From Escallonia rubra (taxonomy: Eukaryota; Streptophyta; Magnoliopsida; Escalloniales; Escalloniaceae): a stretch of 64,000 nucleotides of DNA. A program made the position numbers and the translations under genes. Below, piece after piece: positions 11,751 to 22,909 of this stretch; position 1 is the first letter of the stretch, and each line of letters begins with the position of its first letter. The stretch lies in assembly GCA_033065855.1 (NCBI GenBank), contig JAVXUO010003095.1, positions 65,001 through 129,000 of the forward strand. The letters are read 5' to 3'. The notes below the pieces were generated by a model that worked only from the letters and a program-made list of their open reading frames with translations, searched no databases and was not told the DNA's origin.

Positions 11751-12581
11751 TGTAACATCCCAGAATTTCTAGGACGTTAACACTCAATCAATTGATGACA
11801 CTAACCAAATGGATAGTCATCATATTCAGGTAACCTACGGTTGGTTGTCACCTGCGGAAAGGAAGTCAAAGGAGAGAGCTTTTAAGAGCCCAGTAAGGTT
11901 GATCAAATATTTAAAACAATCAAAAGCGATTCAGACGATTTTACTTTTAAGCCAAATAACAATTCTTAAAAACGGAGAAACATAGAGATTCAGATGATTT
12001 TCGATATACAATCAAATGATAATTTTAAAAGGGTTTTCAAATAAAACCACATCCTTTCAATATAAACATAGGGATGAGTATCAATTCAGTCCCTTAAGTC
12101 AATAATCATTTCAAAATACTTCAAGTGCAATAAAACAATAATAGATAACATTAAACATGAGTAGTACGCTGTAGCAAAGCCACCCCGGCAGTGCTCGATA
12201 CGCTTTACATATGCATATGTACACTGACTAGTCCATCTAGGTACTAGTTTAACCCAACCAACAGACCATCCTTATAACTCCAACAATACAGACCATCCTT
12301 ATAACTCTCAGGTTTACTAACTCATGTCAATATTCAAGGAATTTAAACACAATTCAAAATGTTTTACAATGATTGAATTAAATAAACATATGAGGATAAC
12401 GAATTCCAAACGATCGCTATTAGGCTCAAATTAGGGTTTCATGGACAGTTTCAAAACATCTTTTATATCAAACATAAAATCGAATCAATGTAGTTCATAA
12501 AGCTGTCATAATAAAATATTTGAAATCAGAATGATGAAGTAGGGTTCGGATAGAATTCCTTACCTCGGTCCAAGCTAAGCA
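11751..12581 (-). mobile_element. Fragment of long gypsy LTR (family X), cut by CACTA
   Basis: It starts TGTAACATCCCAGAATTTC and matches the complete LTRs starting at 33232 and 42921 over several blocks: GTTAACACTC, cctgcggaaa, gagcccagtaagg, cagtgctcgatacgcttta, catatgcatatgtacactg and ccttacctcggtccaagct. Only the first 0.8 kb is present; the match ends at CTAAGCA where the CACTA terminus begins, and the rest of the LTR is not found beyond the CACTA right end. Orientation is inferred from similarity to the minus-strand LTR at 27374. Confidence 0.8.
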
Positions 12582-12935
12582 CACTACAAGAAAAGATGGC
12601 TTTAGCTACGGACTTTTAGCGACGGAAGGTATTCCGTCGCTAAAATATCTTTCAGCGATGGTATTTATTGTCGTTATAAATTCGTCGTTAAAAAGGTTTA
12701 CCGACGGACCATTCCATCGGTAAAAGAATTTGCCAACGGATTTTACCAACGAACTTTTAACGATGGAAAAAATCGTCGCTAAATACTTTTAGAAAGTTTA
12801 TAATTTTTGATGATTTTAAAAAAATATTTAAGCGACGAAATAATGCCGTCGCTAAAAATTTCGTTGGTAAAAAAGTCTTTTACCGACGGACTATTAGGGA
12901 CGAAATTATTCCGTCGCTATAAGTCTGTCCATAAT
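12582..12935. repeat. CACTA left TIR and subterminal repeats
   Basis: After the 13-bp TIR come at least eight copies of a roughly 10-bp motif (agcgacggaa, ccgtcgctaaa, accgacgga, gtcgctaaa) in both orientations, spaced 15-40 bp. Such subterminal arrays are binding sites for the TNPA-like protein in En/Spm elements. Confidence 0.8.
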
Positions 12936-13160
12936 ACGCAGATCTGCTTTCTTTCTTTTCTTTCCCCCGTTTCTCTCTCTCTTTCTCTCACTCACCAGCG
13001 TTCTCACCTCTGGCGACCCCCTCTACGGCAACCCACCTCTGACGACACCCTTGTCTTCCCCCCGACGTCGCGCGACCTCCGGCGGCCCTCACGTCTAGTC
13101 TTCAACGACCAGGTAGATCTAGCGTAGTCTGCCTAGATCTTTGAGCTCCAGCCAACTCCG
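12936..13160 (+). other. 5'-UTR or first-exon-like segment in CACTA
   Basis: A CT-rich leader (tttctctctctctttctc) passes into a GC-rich stretch rich in ggcgacc and ccgacgtcgcg, ending at a donor-like ccggtaagt at about 13158. This looks like the first exon of the element's own gene or of a captured host gene. An open frame across it (12807-13127) starts in the subterminal repeats and has no known domain. Confidence 0.4.
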
Positions 13161-14035
13161 GTAAGTTTCGAACTAGTTAATCAGCCTACAAAGCTTTTTG
13201 TTTGATATGGTTAATGAGATTGTTTGATATGGTTAATCGAGAAGGGGATCTCTGATTGGGTTGTACGTTAATGAGATTGTTTGATATGGTTTGATTGGTT
13301 AGTGATATGGCATTGATATGGTTAGTGTAATCTTGATGTTAACTACAATAAATTGTAAATAGAATTGGAACAAAACTTGAGCCAGTATCCATCACCATCT
13401 ATTTGTAATACCTTAATCAAAATCCAATTAGATATCCCCAAGCAAAATGAAAAAACCAAACGCTCCAAAAGTTTATCAATCAGCATAGAATTTACAGGTT
13501 GAGTAAATAATGCCAGGAATATAACTTTGGTTATGGGATGAATAATTGTTATACTGCAATTGAAGGAAAAGATGGGTTTTGATAAAAGTAAAGAAACCAT
13601 GGACGAGATGATTATTGTGTTAGCTCAACTGAGGAATTAGTGTGTGCTATGTGTGGGCGCGTTAGAGTGTTAGAGTGAGTTGTGTGTGCCGGTTATTGTG
13701 TGCGCTACGTGAGTGCACGAGTGTTGTGATGTGTGCGTGCGTGAGTGTATGCGGTGAAGGTGCGTCGCGTGTATTTGTGTGAGTGTAAGGAGCTCTCGAG
13801 GTAGCTATGTGTGCTTGAGTTATATGTTCGGTAGTGTGTGTACAATGAATGGTACATTGGTGTGAGGTGTTTGTATTGTATTGAGTGTGTAAGTGGGATT
13901 GAATGTGGTTGCTTATGTGTGTCTATAAGAGGAGAGGGACTGCTGAAGTAATTAGAGGGTGGTAGTGAATAACTGTGCGCATACGTGTGTATACAAATTA
14001 GCGTAGTTAAAGGCGAGAGCATTTAGGTTGCATAC
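13161..14035. other. Intron-like AT-rich part and GT-rich tract
   Basis: Positions 13180-13330 carry short repeats of gatatggttaat and gagattgtttgatatgg. Positions 13620-14020 are strongly GT-rich (gtgtgtg, gagtgt, gtgcg). Their complement resembles in style the CA-rich tract of LTR family X (35160-36250), but I could not align them base for base. The minus open frame 13705-14022 is a product of the simple composition. Confidence 0.4.
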
Positions 14036-14040
14036 TTTGG

Positions 14041-14560
14041 TCATTAACTTGAACCGTAATTAAACCCTAAATTGAATGCCCTAATCGAATCGAAACCTAA
14101 ATTAAACTAATTGAACCCCTAATTGAATGCCCTAATCCAACCGAACCCTAAATTGAACTAATCGAACCCTAAATTGAATGCCCCAAATCAACCGAACCCT
14201 AAATTGAACTAATTAAACCCTAAATTGAAGTAATTGAACCATAATTAAATCCTAAATTGAATGCCTTAATCGAATCGAACCCTAAATTAAACAAATTGAA
14301 CCCCTAATTGAATGCCTTGATCCAATCCAACCCTAAATTAAAATAATTGAACCCCCTAATTGAACCCTAAATTGAATGCCCCAAATCAACCAAACCCTAA
14401 ATTGAATCAATAGAACCCCCTAATTGAACCCTAAATTGATGTAATTGAACCCTAAATTGAATGCCCTAATCGTATCGAACCCTAAATTAAACTAATTGAA
14501 CCATAAATTGAATGCCCTAATACAATCGAACCTTAAATTGAAATAATTCAAGCGCATTGG
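14041..14560. repeat. Tandem array, 51-bp unit with CCCTAAA motif
   Basis: The word attgaatgcc recurs at 14071, 14122, 14173, 14256, 14307, 14371, 14456 and 14507. The basic spacing is 51 bp, with a larger step giving a higher-order period of about 185-200 bp. Each unit holds one or two gaaccctaaattga words, so the array is rich in CCCTAAA, the plant telomere heptamer, but not as a perfect head-to-tail heptamer array. Confidence 0.75.
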
Positions 14561-14920
14561 ATATGTGCATTTTGAACAATTTTTTTCCATTTGAACATTG
14601 ATAATTTTAGGTTGTTAATTGTGCATTTGAGAATTATGATTATTGATCTGTGATTTTAGGTTGTTAATTGATGATTTTAGGTTATTAGCTGTGCATTTGA
14701 AGTAATTGCGATTATTAATTGATGATTTTAGGTTGTTAATTGATGATTTTAGATTGTTAATTGTGCATTGAGCATTTGAGATATTGAGATTATTGACGGA
14801 GGATGGGACCCAATTGGATTGAATGTGTGATTTTTGTTAATTTTTATTGCATTGAGCATTTAAGAATTGAGATTGTTGACGGAGGATGGGACCCAATTGG
14901 ATTGAGATACATGTTAGTTA
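14561..14920. repeat. Second tandem array (ttgatgattttaggttgttaa type)
   Basis: Words gattttaggttgttaatt and gtgcatttgag recur at about 30-60 bp steps from 14605 to 14780. A 40-bp block beginning gacggaggatggg occurs at 14797 and again at 14878. It continues the AT-rich, telomere-word-bearing style of the preceding array. Confidence 0.6.
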
Positions 14921-15115
14921 GTGCAAACACAGACACCACGTCTGATCGATGGTGTCCGACATTTAAAAAATAAATCAACATATGCTGATGTGTCCGGAGG
15001 TGCGCGTCGGTGGGAGTCGGACACGTGTCTGGAGGCATCGGACACGTGTCGGACACGTGTCCGGAGGTGTCAGACACGTATCAGACACCATATCGACACC
15101 CTATATGAGGTGTCG
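14921..15115. repeat. TCGGACACGTGTC palindrome-rich block
   Basis: A GC-rich block inside AT-rich arrays. The word gacacgtgtc and variants (tcggacacgtgt, gtgtccgga, cagacacgta) recur about eight times, several as perfect palindromes. The arrays' own gaattgagattgttgac text resumes immediately after it at about 15115, so it behaves like an insertion. Confidence 0.6.
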
Positions 15116-15179
15116 GAATTGAGATTGTTGACTGTGCATTAAATTTAGGTTAATTAGGTTAACGCGACATTTTTAGCAT

Positions 15180-15830
15180 ACACCCCCTGGAATCTCATCG
15201 TCGCTCCAGTACTGGCTATAATTAGCCCTAATTAGTCCTGATTAACAATATTTTAATAAATCAATTAACCCTAATTAGCTCTAACGAGCCTAATTAGTTT
15301 TAATTAACCCTAAGAACCTAATGAAAATAAAATTAGCTATAATTACCCCAAATTAGCCCAAATGAACCCAATTACGCGCATATTGATTATAGTTAGCCTA
15401 ATTAGTCGTAATTTGCACTAACATAACCCAATTAAGCCTAATTAGCGCTAGTTAGGACTAATCAACACTACTCGGCACAAGTAAACCCTAATTAGGACTA
15501 AATAACCCTAATTAGCCATAATCAACCCTAATTAGCTATAATTATCCGAAACTAGACCTCATTAACAATAATTAGCCCTACTATAACACAATTAAACCTA
15601 CTTCGCCCTAACTAGGACTAATCAGCCCTACTCGGCACAATTAAACCCTAATTAAGACTAAATAACCCTAATTAGTCATAATCAACCCTAATTAGCTATA
15701 ATTATCCAAAACTTGTCCTCATTAACAATAATTAGCCCTAACATAACCCAATTAAGCCTAATTAGCCCTAATTAGGACTAATCAGCACTACTCGGCACAA
15801 TTAAACCTTAATTAGCCTACCTTGGGTATC
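15180..15830. repeat. Tandem array with 160-bp period
   Basis: The word ctcggcacaa occurs at 15471, 15631 and 15791, exactly 160 bp apart, with aligned blocks between (aataaccctaattag, cataatcaaccctaattag, attatcc, cattaacaataattagccc). Each 160-bp unit is itself built from about 15-20-bp words containing ccctaatta. More diverged units extend left to about 15200. Confidence 0.8.
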
Positions 15831-16047
15831 TTCCTGGCTCCCCCTTTTGTACTAACACGTCCAAACACGAGAAGAAGAAGTTCACTAGATCCAATTTCTG
15901 GTATCCAGTACATGTACAAGAGATCACTCTAAGAGAAGCACTACATTATGTTGGTGCTGATATGTGCTTAGTTTAACTCGTTAATTTGGCTCTTTGTAAT
16001 GAAAGGTACCATCTTGTCCTACTAATTGCTACTCTCGGTTCTAACTA
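15831..16047 (+). other. Short unassigned stretch
   Basis: This lies between the 160-bp array and the solo LTR. A short readable stretch in one frame (about 15840-15965) has no known motif. It ends with the target site AACTA (16043-16047) of the next element. Confidence 0.4.
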
Positions 16048-16899
16048 TGTTGGAAATAATCCAATAAAATAAAATCTTTTTGTTAAGCAAGCACTTGAAA
16101 TGAAAAAAGGACAATACAAGTAAACAATTACCTTTTTATAATTTGTAAGAAAGAAATTGTCCATTTACCTCAATTGCCTTTTGGAACATGAACCTTACCA
16201 AACGAAGTATCCTTAATCTCGAGTACCTCAAATGATAAGTAATAAGTTAATAGCTAGGATGAGGCGCGGACTAGGTCGCTCTCTTTAAGACGATTCGCGC
16301 CCCTTCGGATAATTACCGGTGCAGCAAGGTTTCGACGCGTCGCCTCCAGGATACAACAGCCCAGCTCATAACTGTAGCTTCATTCGCATTTTCTGCACTT
16401 TCGAATGAAGCAGAAGCTTCACTCAACACCTTTCTTTGCCCAAATTACTTTTCAAAATAAACGAAACTCAAGTGTATATATATAGTGGCAATGAAACACC
16501 TCCTTTCAATACATCACATAAGATGATAAGCTAGTCATCAAGATGATACTGCTATAAAGAGGTGTTGTTCGTAACCCATGAAAGAAAAAGGCAGGGTTCT
16601 TGAACAATGTGGTGACACAAACTTGTATGGTAAAAGTTTAATTGTCACTCTCCCAAAAACCATCCACTATACATGTATATATATAGTAGCTTTAAAAATG
16701 TAACTCATGACCATTAAGTTTTCATTAAAATGTAGGTTACAAAAAGTTATAAGAATTAATTTAAAGCCATTAAAATGTAATAAAAACATACTATTAAAAA
16801 CATTATAATGAGGTGTTATGGCTCATCATAACATATTATAATTTTCGGCACTTAAACCAATATTATAGGTACTAATATTTTTATTAAAATACTCCAACA
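16048..16899. mobile_element. Solo LTR, copia-type, 852 bp
   Basis: It begins TGTTGGAAATAATCC and ends TACTCCAACA, giving inverted ends TGTTGGA/TCCAACA. It is flanked by perfect 5-bp duplications AACTA (16043-16047 and 16900-16904). TATA-like runs lie at 16473-16485 and 16675-16685. There is no internal coding domain. TGTTGGAA starts are common in plant copia LTRs; the family is not further identified. Confidence 0.85.
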
Positions 16900-16904
16900 A
16901 ACTA

Positions 16905-18180
16905 TGCCTTTGCTTAGTTAGTGGGGTGTTTTAAAAGAAGCAAACTCTCGTACATAGCTTTCTTTCCGAGGGTATTGCCATGCGACATTTCCAAAGTAAA
17001 TTATTAGTTGCAAGCGGAACTACCTAAATATATATGCGGCCTTCTAATCCAATTCTGCATTGATTTCATCGAGTTGCACCGTAAAGGGGGAGCTAAGTGC
17101 TCGGACTACTGCCTTAGTTTCGAAAAGTGCTTTTCTTGAAACAGCTAAAATCAAGACGACCTTGCCGATAGTATAAGCCTACATTTTAGATTCACTTGTG
17201 TTTTGAAGATATGAATGACGGCAATAGTGGATTTGTGTATTGGTTCAATGTGTCTAAGTGTTTTGATTTGTTTTTCGCAGGTGGTTGGAGCTAAAGGTTC
17301 ATGATGAAGAGCTGGCGGTGATGGTCCAATGAAGGATGTCAGCTAGGGGCTAGCATTGAGAAAGAGGGAAAAAAAAAAAGGATAGAATCATCGGTTCAAT
17401 TTATGAAATATTAGCTCTAGCCAAATTAAGTTGCACTCGATGTTAAATAAAAGACATGTGCATTTTTAGTGGAGGGAAAATTTCGAGAACTGGAGGTTGG
17501 TTTACTGCAATTTTAGTGAGAGGGGGGGGGAGGGGAATATCACTTAGTGCGTATTATGAGGAAAATGTGCATTTTTATTGTTTTTATGAGAAGTGTTGAT
17601 TACAGAAGTAGCATAAAAAAATATTGGTTTCTCCAAATTTGATGGCAAAAAGAATGGTAAGACATTTTCTTTTGGTTCCTTTTCAATCTCAATGATGGCT
17701 ATTTAGGACAGCTAAGTAGTTACACGCCCAAAAGGACTGAAGGCTACTGTTCTTAGCAAGTTGCTTTTGGCGAGAATAAAAGGACAACATGCTACCATCT
17801 TACTTACCGTCCTAGGTATTTAGTACAGTTGTTTACCATCCTTTTTGTATTTAGGATATCTATCTATTTTCTAGGACTAAAAGTTGTCCCCTTTTATCCG
17901 TACGACATAGTAGAATTAATTACTGATTAGACCCGGATCTCTGCCCAAAATTATCCGAAATAGTAGAATCAATTATTGGTCATAATAATTTGGCCCACGA
18001 CTTATTAACTACTTACTGACCGAATCTCATCTTCAAGTTCCACATCCTAAATTTGCTAAATCTTTATGTTGTTAACTTTTTGGGTATTATCTTACATGTT
18101 CTAAAAATCCTAAGTGTACAAGTTTTGGTTTGAATTGGTAACTATCCTTCCTTAGACCTGATCTTTCCTTTTCTATTCAA
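16905..18180. other. CACTA internal sequence, no gene confirmed
   Basis: A polypyrimidine run ending in cgcag at 17276-17280 could be a splice acceptor. It is followed by about 60 bp of GC-richer text (gagctggcggtgatggtcc), possibly a terminal exon of a lost or captured gene. A poly-A run (11 nt) at 17370 and a poly-G run at 17522 follow. The rest is AT-rich without recognised motifs. Confidence 0.35.
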
Positions 18181-18567
18181 GTATCATCACCACGGGCACC
18201 ACCCTTTGCACAGCCACTAAAACCACCACACCCCAGATCCCGATGTGACAAACTTGTTGGATGCAATTAGATTGAGGATTGTGGTGATGCGCGGAAGGGG
18301 GTCAGGGGTGTGGTGTGCGAAAGTGGGTTGGGGTTGTGGTGGTGGTGATGTGTAGAAGCATATGATGCTATAGTGTTGTTGGTGTTTTTCTCTAATCGGA
18401 GGGAAGGGGGAAGCACAATAGGAAGGTGGTAGGAGGCAGGAAAGGAGGAAGAGGTGAGCTGACTGATGGCTGGGCATGGGCTACTAAGAGGAGGAGGAGA
18501 CCGGCGGAAAGAAGTAGATCTGGTGGAGAGAGGGGGTAAGAGGGTCGCTGGGTAAAAGAGGCTAAGA
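18181..18567 (-). other. Purine-rich, UTR-like segment
   Basis: On the minus strand this reads as a pyrimidine-rich leader with ccacccacc and cctcctcttt runs. A minus open frame at 18217-18477 is low-complexity (Pro, Ser, His) with no domain. No function is assigned. Confidence 0.35.
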
Positions 18568-19235
18568 GGCCATTTGGGATTGATTATGAAAAGCAGATTT
18601 TAACTAAAATTTGAATCAGTTTTCAAAATCAGATTTAATCTACTTTAAGCAGAATCAGTTTGTTATTTGGCAAAATTAGCTGTAAACTAGTTTAAAGTTA
18701 CAAAAAGTGTTGGGATAGAAAGTGATTAAATCAATTTTGATATGACAAAATGACCATAAAGGACAATACATAAATAAAGTTTCTAATATTCATTTAGTGA
18801 AGTAATGTTAACCTTTCAATTGAAAATAACTACAATATACGAAAAAATTTATTGAAGAATCTATTTTCAACCATCTACAAAAGTTGCTACTTCTTATTCT
18901 GAATTAAAATTACCAACACTCTCGCATTAGTGCTTATAGTATGATAACTTTTCCAAATTATAAATAAAGTCTATCTTAAAAGTCACACCCAATAATTAGT
19001 TAAAATGGTATGAATTTTTTTTTTATGAAAAACATGGGGATATGATGGTAAATTAAAAAGTCAAACCTGATTATGGAAAAAGTGATTATTTCATAATCCT
19101 CACTTTCCAGGATTATAGATTTAATCAGTTTTTAGCCAGATTAAATCTCACAATCTCGTTTGCCAAACACTTACACACTTTATTTAATCTAGATTAAATC
19201 AGGTTTGACCATCCCAAAATCAACCCCAAACACCC
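18568..19235. mobile_element. hAT-type MITE, about 668 bp
   Basis: The ends are imperfect inverted repeats: left GGCCATTTGGGATTGATT, right (inward) GGGTGTTTGGGGTTGATT. The flanks GCTAAGAG and TCTAAGAG match 7 of 8, as expected for an 8-bp hAT duplication. The interior is AT-rich with repeated gattta/taaatc words and no coding capacity. The exact end is uncertain by 1-2 bp. Confidence 0.7.
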
Positions 19236-19269
19236 TCTAAGAGATAATCTTTGAAATGACACTTTAAAA

Positions 19270-19757
19270 TTGTGTTTAGATGTAGTATTTGAACTAGGGA
19301 CTTTGATTTGGCTGCGGATTTGAAATTACGTCCAATGAAATTCATTATTTGGTAACTACAAAAAAGAATGTGTGAAATCCTATGAAGGAATTTGAAAGAT
19401 GGATTTGTGGGGGCAAGATCCCAGTTGAAATAAACACAATAGACTATTTTTTTGTAAAAAATCCATAGGAGAACTACATTCCACAATTTAAGCCTTTTTT
19501 TTTTGCGCCGCATGTTTTTCTACTTTTTTACCATTCATCACTCACTCCTCTCTTCTTTTTTTAATCCCAACCATCTATTTTTTATGTTTTGTTTGACTAA
19601 TTTGTCTATAATTCATAACCAATTTTATTGTACAATCCCCAACTGCAAAAATTGCCAAACTTCAAATTTTTACAAATTCTGAGAATTCAAAGTATAAGGA
19701 TTTTAAAATGGTGGGATTCTAAACTTCTTAGTATTTTATAATTCTTCTTCAAACACA
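19270..19757. mobile_element. hAT-type MITE, 488 bp
   Basis: The left end TTGTGTTTAGATG pairs with the right end, which reads inward TGTGTTTGAAG. The 8-bp flanks CTTTAAAA (19262-19269) and CTCTAAAA (19758-19765) match 7 of 8. The interior is AT-rich. It sits only about 30 bp from the previous MITE, in the manner of clustered MITE insertions. The minus open frame 19220-19513 has no motif. Confidence 0.65.
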
Positions 19758-19765
19758 CTCTAAAA

Positions 19766-20500
19766 AATGAGGGGATTTCCAGAAATTATACCTGGTTAAG
19801 GCTTCTAACTATTTTGTTTGCAAACTAATGCCCAAAAGTTAGCATAATTGAAATAGTAACCTATATTTTCACAACCACCCAAATTATTTGAGATTATCAC
19901 GGTGGCGGATGATAGTATTCAATTAGCAATAGATCAGGACTCAATCGACCAAAACTAATGACCATTTATTTCACGCATTGGGTAGGTACTAATTGGTAAT
20001 TGATTCTCAGTGGTATCGGCCATGACCTTAAACTAATCTATGAAGGCTTTTGACATGAAATGAAAAAACTTATACTCCGTAATATTCTTCCTAAGAAGGA
20101 AGAAGAGAAATGATCGGCAAACTGCAATTGATTGATGATGAAGATTGTTGTCCTTACGATGAATCTTGTATCTAATATAAATGTAAAAAGTAACTATCAC
20201 ATTAAAGATAAGCTACCTAATTGTAGTAACTTTCCCCAAGAAAATAATCTCTCCTAGAAAATAACTACCAATAATTATCCTTAAGCAATAGGAACATATT
20301 TTACACAAGCTATCTTCCTCACAATAGAAACTAACTTCTAAATCTGCATATTCATCATCTCTTTCTTAGCAAATAATATTCTGAAACCTTAAGCCATTTA
20401 GTAACAATTAATTAAAGACTTACTAACTACCAATAGTGTTTAAGCTGATAACTTATCAACATTAATCATACCCACTGGCCGCACCGTTAATTAAGAATTT
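19766..20500. other. AT-rich stretch, nothing recognised
   Basis: No element ends, repeats or coding motifs that I can support. Confidence 0.45.
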
Positions 20501-22070
20501 ATTTTCTAGTGTCAACACATTCATATCCTTTTATCACCAGAAGATTAAAAAATATTACCAAGGCTAGCTGCTTCTTCTTCTTTTTGTATAGATTGATTGC
20601 TAATAGAAAGCACTGGTTCGGCTTCTAGTAGCAGATGAAAAGTGCATTATTGCAAGCTTGAAAGGAAAGAGGGATTAAACAAACAAAACATAAATTTGAA
20701 GATTTGTGATGTATATTTGATGTCTTCATCTTCCTCAATATACCATGTGTACATCAACATAGTATGAAGAATTAGGGTTTTTTTATGAAGAAGATGAACA
20801 GTGCAACTGGAAAAATTAGGGCTTTTTTATGAAGAAGATGAACAGTGCCACATGCCCACCACGCGCTCAAGCCGAGCTACCACGCGCCATCCAAGCAGCA
20901 TGTGCGAGTCATGCGTCAAGCTAGCCGACCACGCGCTGCACGCGTGCAAAACCGCGCCCCCACGAGTCGCCACACGAGTCCACGCGCCACCGTAGGCTGC
21001 GGTCACGCGCGTGGACGAGTACTAGGCTCTCCGCGCGTGACTGCTTCCATGTGCCTCCACGCGCGCGCGTGCACACACGGGCCTGCTCCATGAAATTCCA
21101 GGCGCTGCCCTAGGCGCACGGTGGCAAGTGGAGACGCGTGAGGGCTATTTTTGGCTAGTTCTGACCCCACCACCGGCACGTGGCCCCTTGGCTTGGCTTC
21201 TGAATTTTTGTTGCGCGTGGAGGCACGTGAGGGCTGTTTTTGGCCAGTTTTTAAACAACTTTTTCTATAGAAATTAGCTTTAAAAATTTGTTTTATACAC
21301 AAAAGTTTTTCCTTAATCCCAAAGGGTATATGAGGGTTGAATTTACTATTTTTCATCTTTTAAAAATTTATCTCTCATTTTTGGCCATTTTTTAGTATTT
21401 TTATGGTAGTTTTATGATACGGAAAATACGAATAATGCAGCAAATATTAATTTTTGCACTTTGTGGTCGAAAATAAATATTGTGGAAAGCTATACGACAT
21501 AGATGAATTCTGGTTTATTTGTTTGCCTTGATTCGTGTTATGGATTATATATGCTTTTGTTGAGGCATTTTTGTTGGGGTTTGGTAAGCCCACATTTTTC
21601 TTCTACCCAATTTCAAGGCCTTGGTGCCCGTTTTCCTTGGAAGGAGAATGCGGCCTATTCATCCATTTAATTGCCTTGTTTTTTAGCATGCTAGTTTTAG
21701 GTTAAATGGATGGATATTAGATTGGCATTCTAAATAAACTTATGTGTTTACTTTTGTTTTAAGTTATTAGAATGCCAATAGGGCTCAACAGAGTCCTTGC
21801 ACACTTTATTGTATGGTGCAATTTTATATTATTCTAAATTATCACGCGGATGATTTATTACTTTGTGGATTATATGATGATGAAATTTATTATGAAAAAT
21901 TACTTGGAAAATATTTTTCCAACTCATATACATGGGAGATGATTACGAGCTTAGCAAAATTTTGATTTCATGATGTGAGGAATGATAATATTTTTCATTT
22001 GAATTTTTTGAAATAAATAGAATGATGTATAAGTAATGTATTTTCTTTGCGCAAACTAATGTAGTGAATA
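20501..22070 (+). other. 5' leader region of copia 2, with GC-rich block
   Basis: A segment of about 36 bp (ttatgaagaagatgaacag preceded by agggttttt) is duplicated in tandem at about 20776 and 20820. Positions 20850-21240 are abruptly GC-rich and full of cacgcg and gcgcgtg words; the open frames there are composition artefacts. From 21540 the text resembles long copia leaders (tttgttggggtttggtaagccc, then an ATG-proximal AT-rich run). I see no clear LTR border or primer binding site, and the 3' LTR-like sequence near 27044 has no counterpart here. Confidence 0.4.
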
Positions 22071-22900
22071 GAATGACCACCAAGAATGTCATAGCCGATC
22101 TCGTTAAGGGTGAGAAACTTAACGGAGATAATTATGACGTTTGGCACAAAAAAATAAAATTTATGCTGAACGAACAAGAGCTCGAGGAGCAATTAACGAA
22201 AGAGATGGTCGCGCCCACTAAAGGACAATCCCTAAGAGACCACGCTGCTTACAAGAAATGGCATGAGAAAGATCGTAGTGCGCGCTACACCTTGTTGAGC
22301 AGCTTGCAAAATGATCTAATTTGGCAGTTTGATGAACTTCCAACTTGTAAAGCTTTGTAGGATTAGCTCAAGTTCTCTTTTGGTGGAACCTCAATTGTGG
22401 CTTTGTAGCCTTGTGATCAAGTTTGAGGAGTACAGAAAATACCCTAAGCATACCATAAATGAAAATCTAAGGGTGATGTCCAATATGATTGGTAAGCTAA
22501 GGGATGTTGGCCATGGGCCAATATGAAACAGTTATTGACCCATAGTGAAAAGATCAAGAACTTTTCTGATATTTCACAGCATGTCATCCTTGAGGCTGAG
22601 ACTCAAGATGCTGACAATACCCTTACTTATGTCGCCCAAAAAGGATCACCCACTGCAAATGGCAAGCGTAGAATACAAAGTAAGAAAGGCAAGAAAGGTG
22701 AGGATAACACTTCTACGCCAAAGGAAAGGAAAATGAAGAAACACAAGAGAGGAAAACGCGGTGGGAGAAAGGATTTGTCTAAAGTCAAATTCTTCAACTG
22801 TCAATAGAAAGGACACTTCGCTCATGATTGCACTGAGCCGAAGAAGGTACCTTCTGGATCTCTCTCCCAGCTATATGTTTCCTCACATGTGATGGTTGCT
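22071..22900 (+). pseudogene. copia 2 gag pseudogene
   Basis: ATG at 22071 is followed within ten residues by the conserved LVKGEKLNGDNYDVWHKKIK, then LLSSLQNDLIWQFDE, then after a frameshift (about 22360) EEYRKYPKHTINENLRVMS, then in a further frame MKQLLTHSEKIKNFSDIS and a basic Lys/Arg-rich region (22660-22780). The zinc knuckle is damaged: FNC is followed by a stop before KGHFAHDC (about 22793-22833). This family of copia Gag carries a conserved NYDxWxxK core, which is clear here. Confidence 0.85.
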
Positions 22901-22909
22901 CATTCCCAA

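Noticed and set aside
14041-15830. Interstitial telomere
   Set aside because: CCCTAAA words occur once or twice per 51-bp unit and never as a head-to-tail heptamer run; they are part of longer units.
15180-15830. CRISPR-like array
   Set aside because: Repeats are contiguous tandem units in a plant transposon, with no unique spacers.
20801-21356. GC-rich open frames on both strands
   Set aside because: Overlapping readings of cacgcg repeats in a copia leader; no motif.
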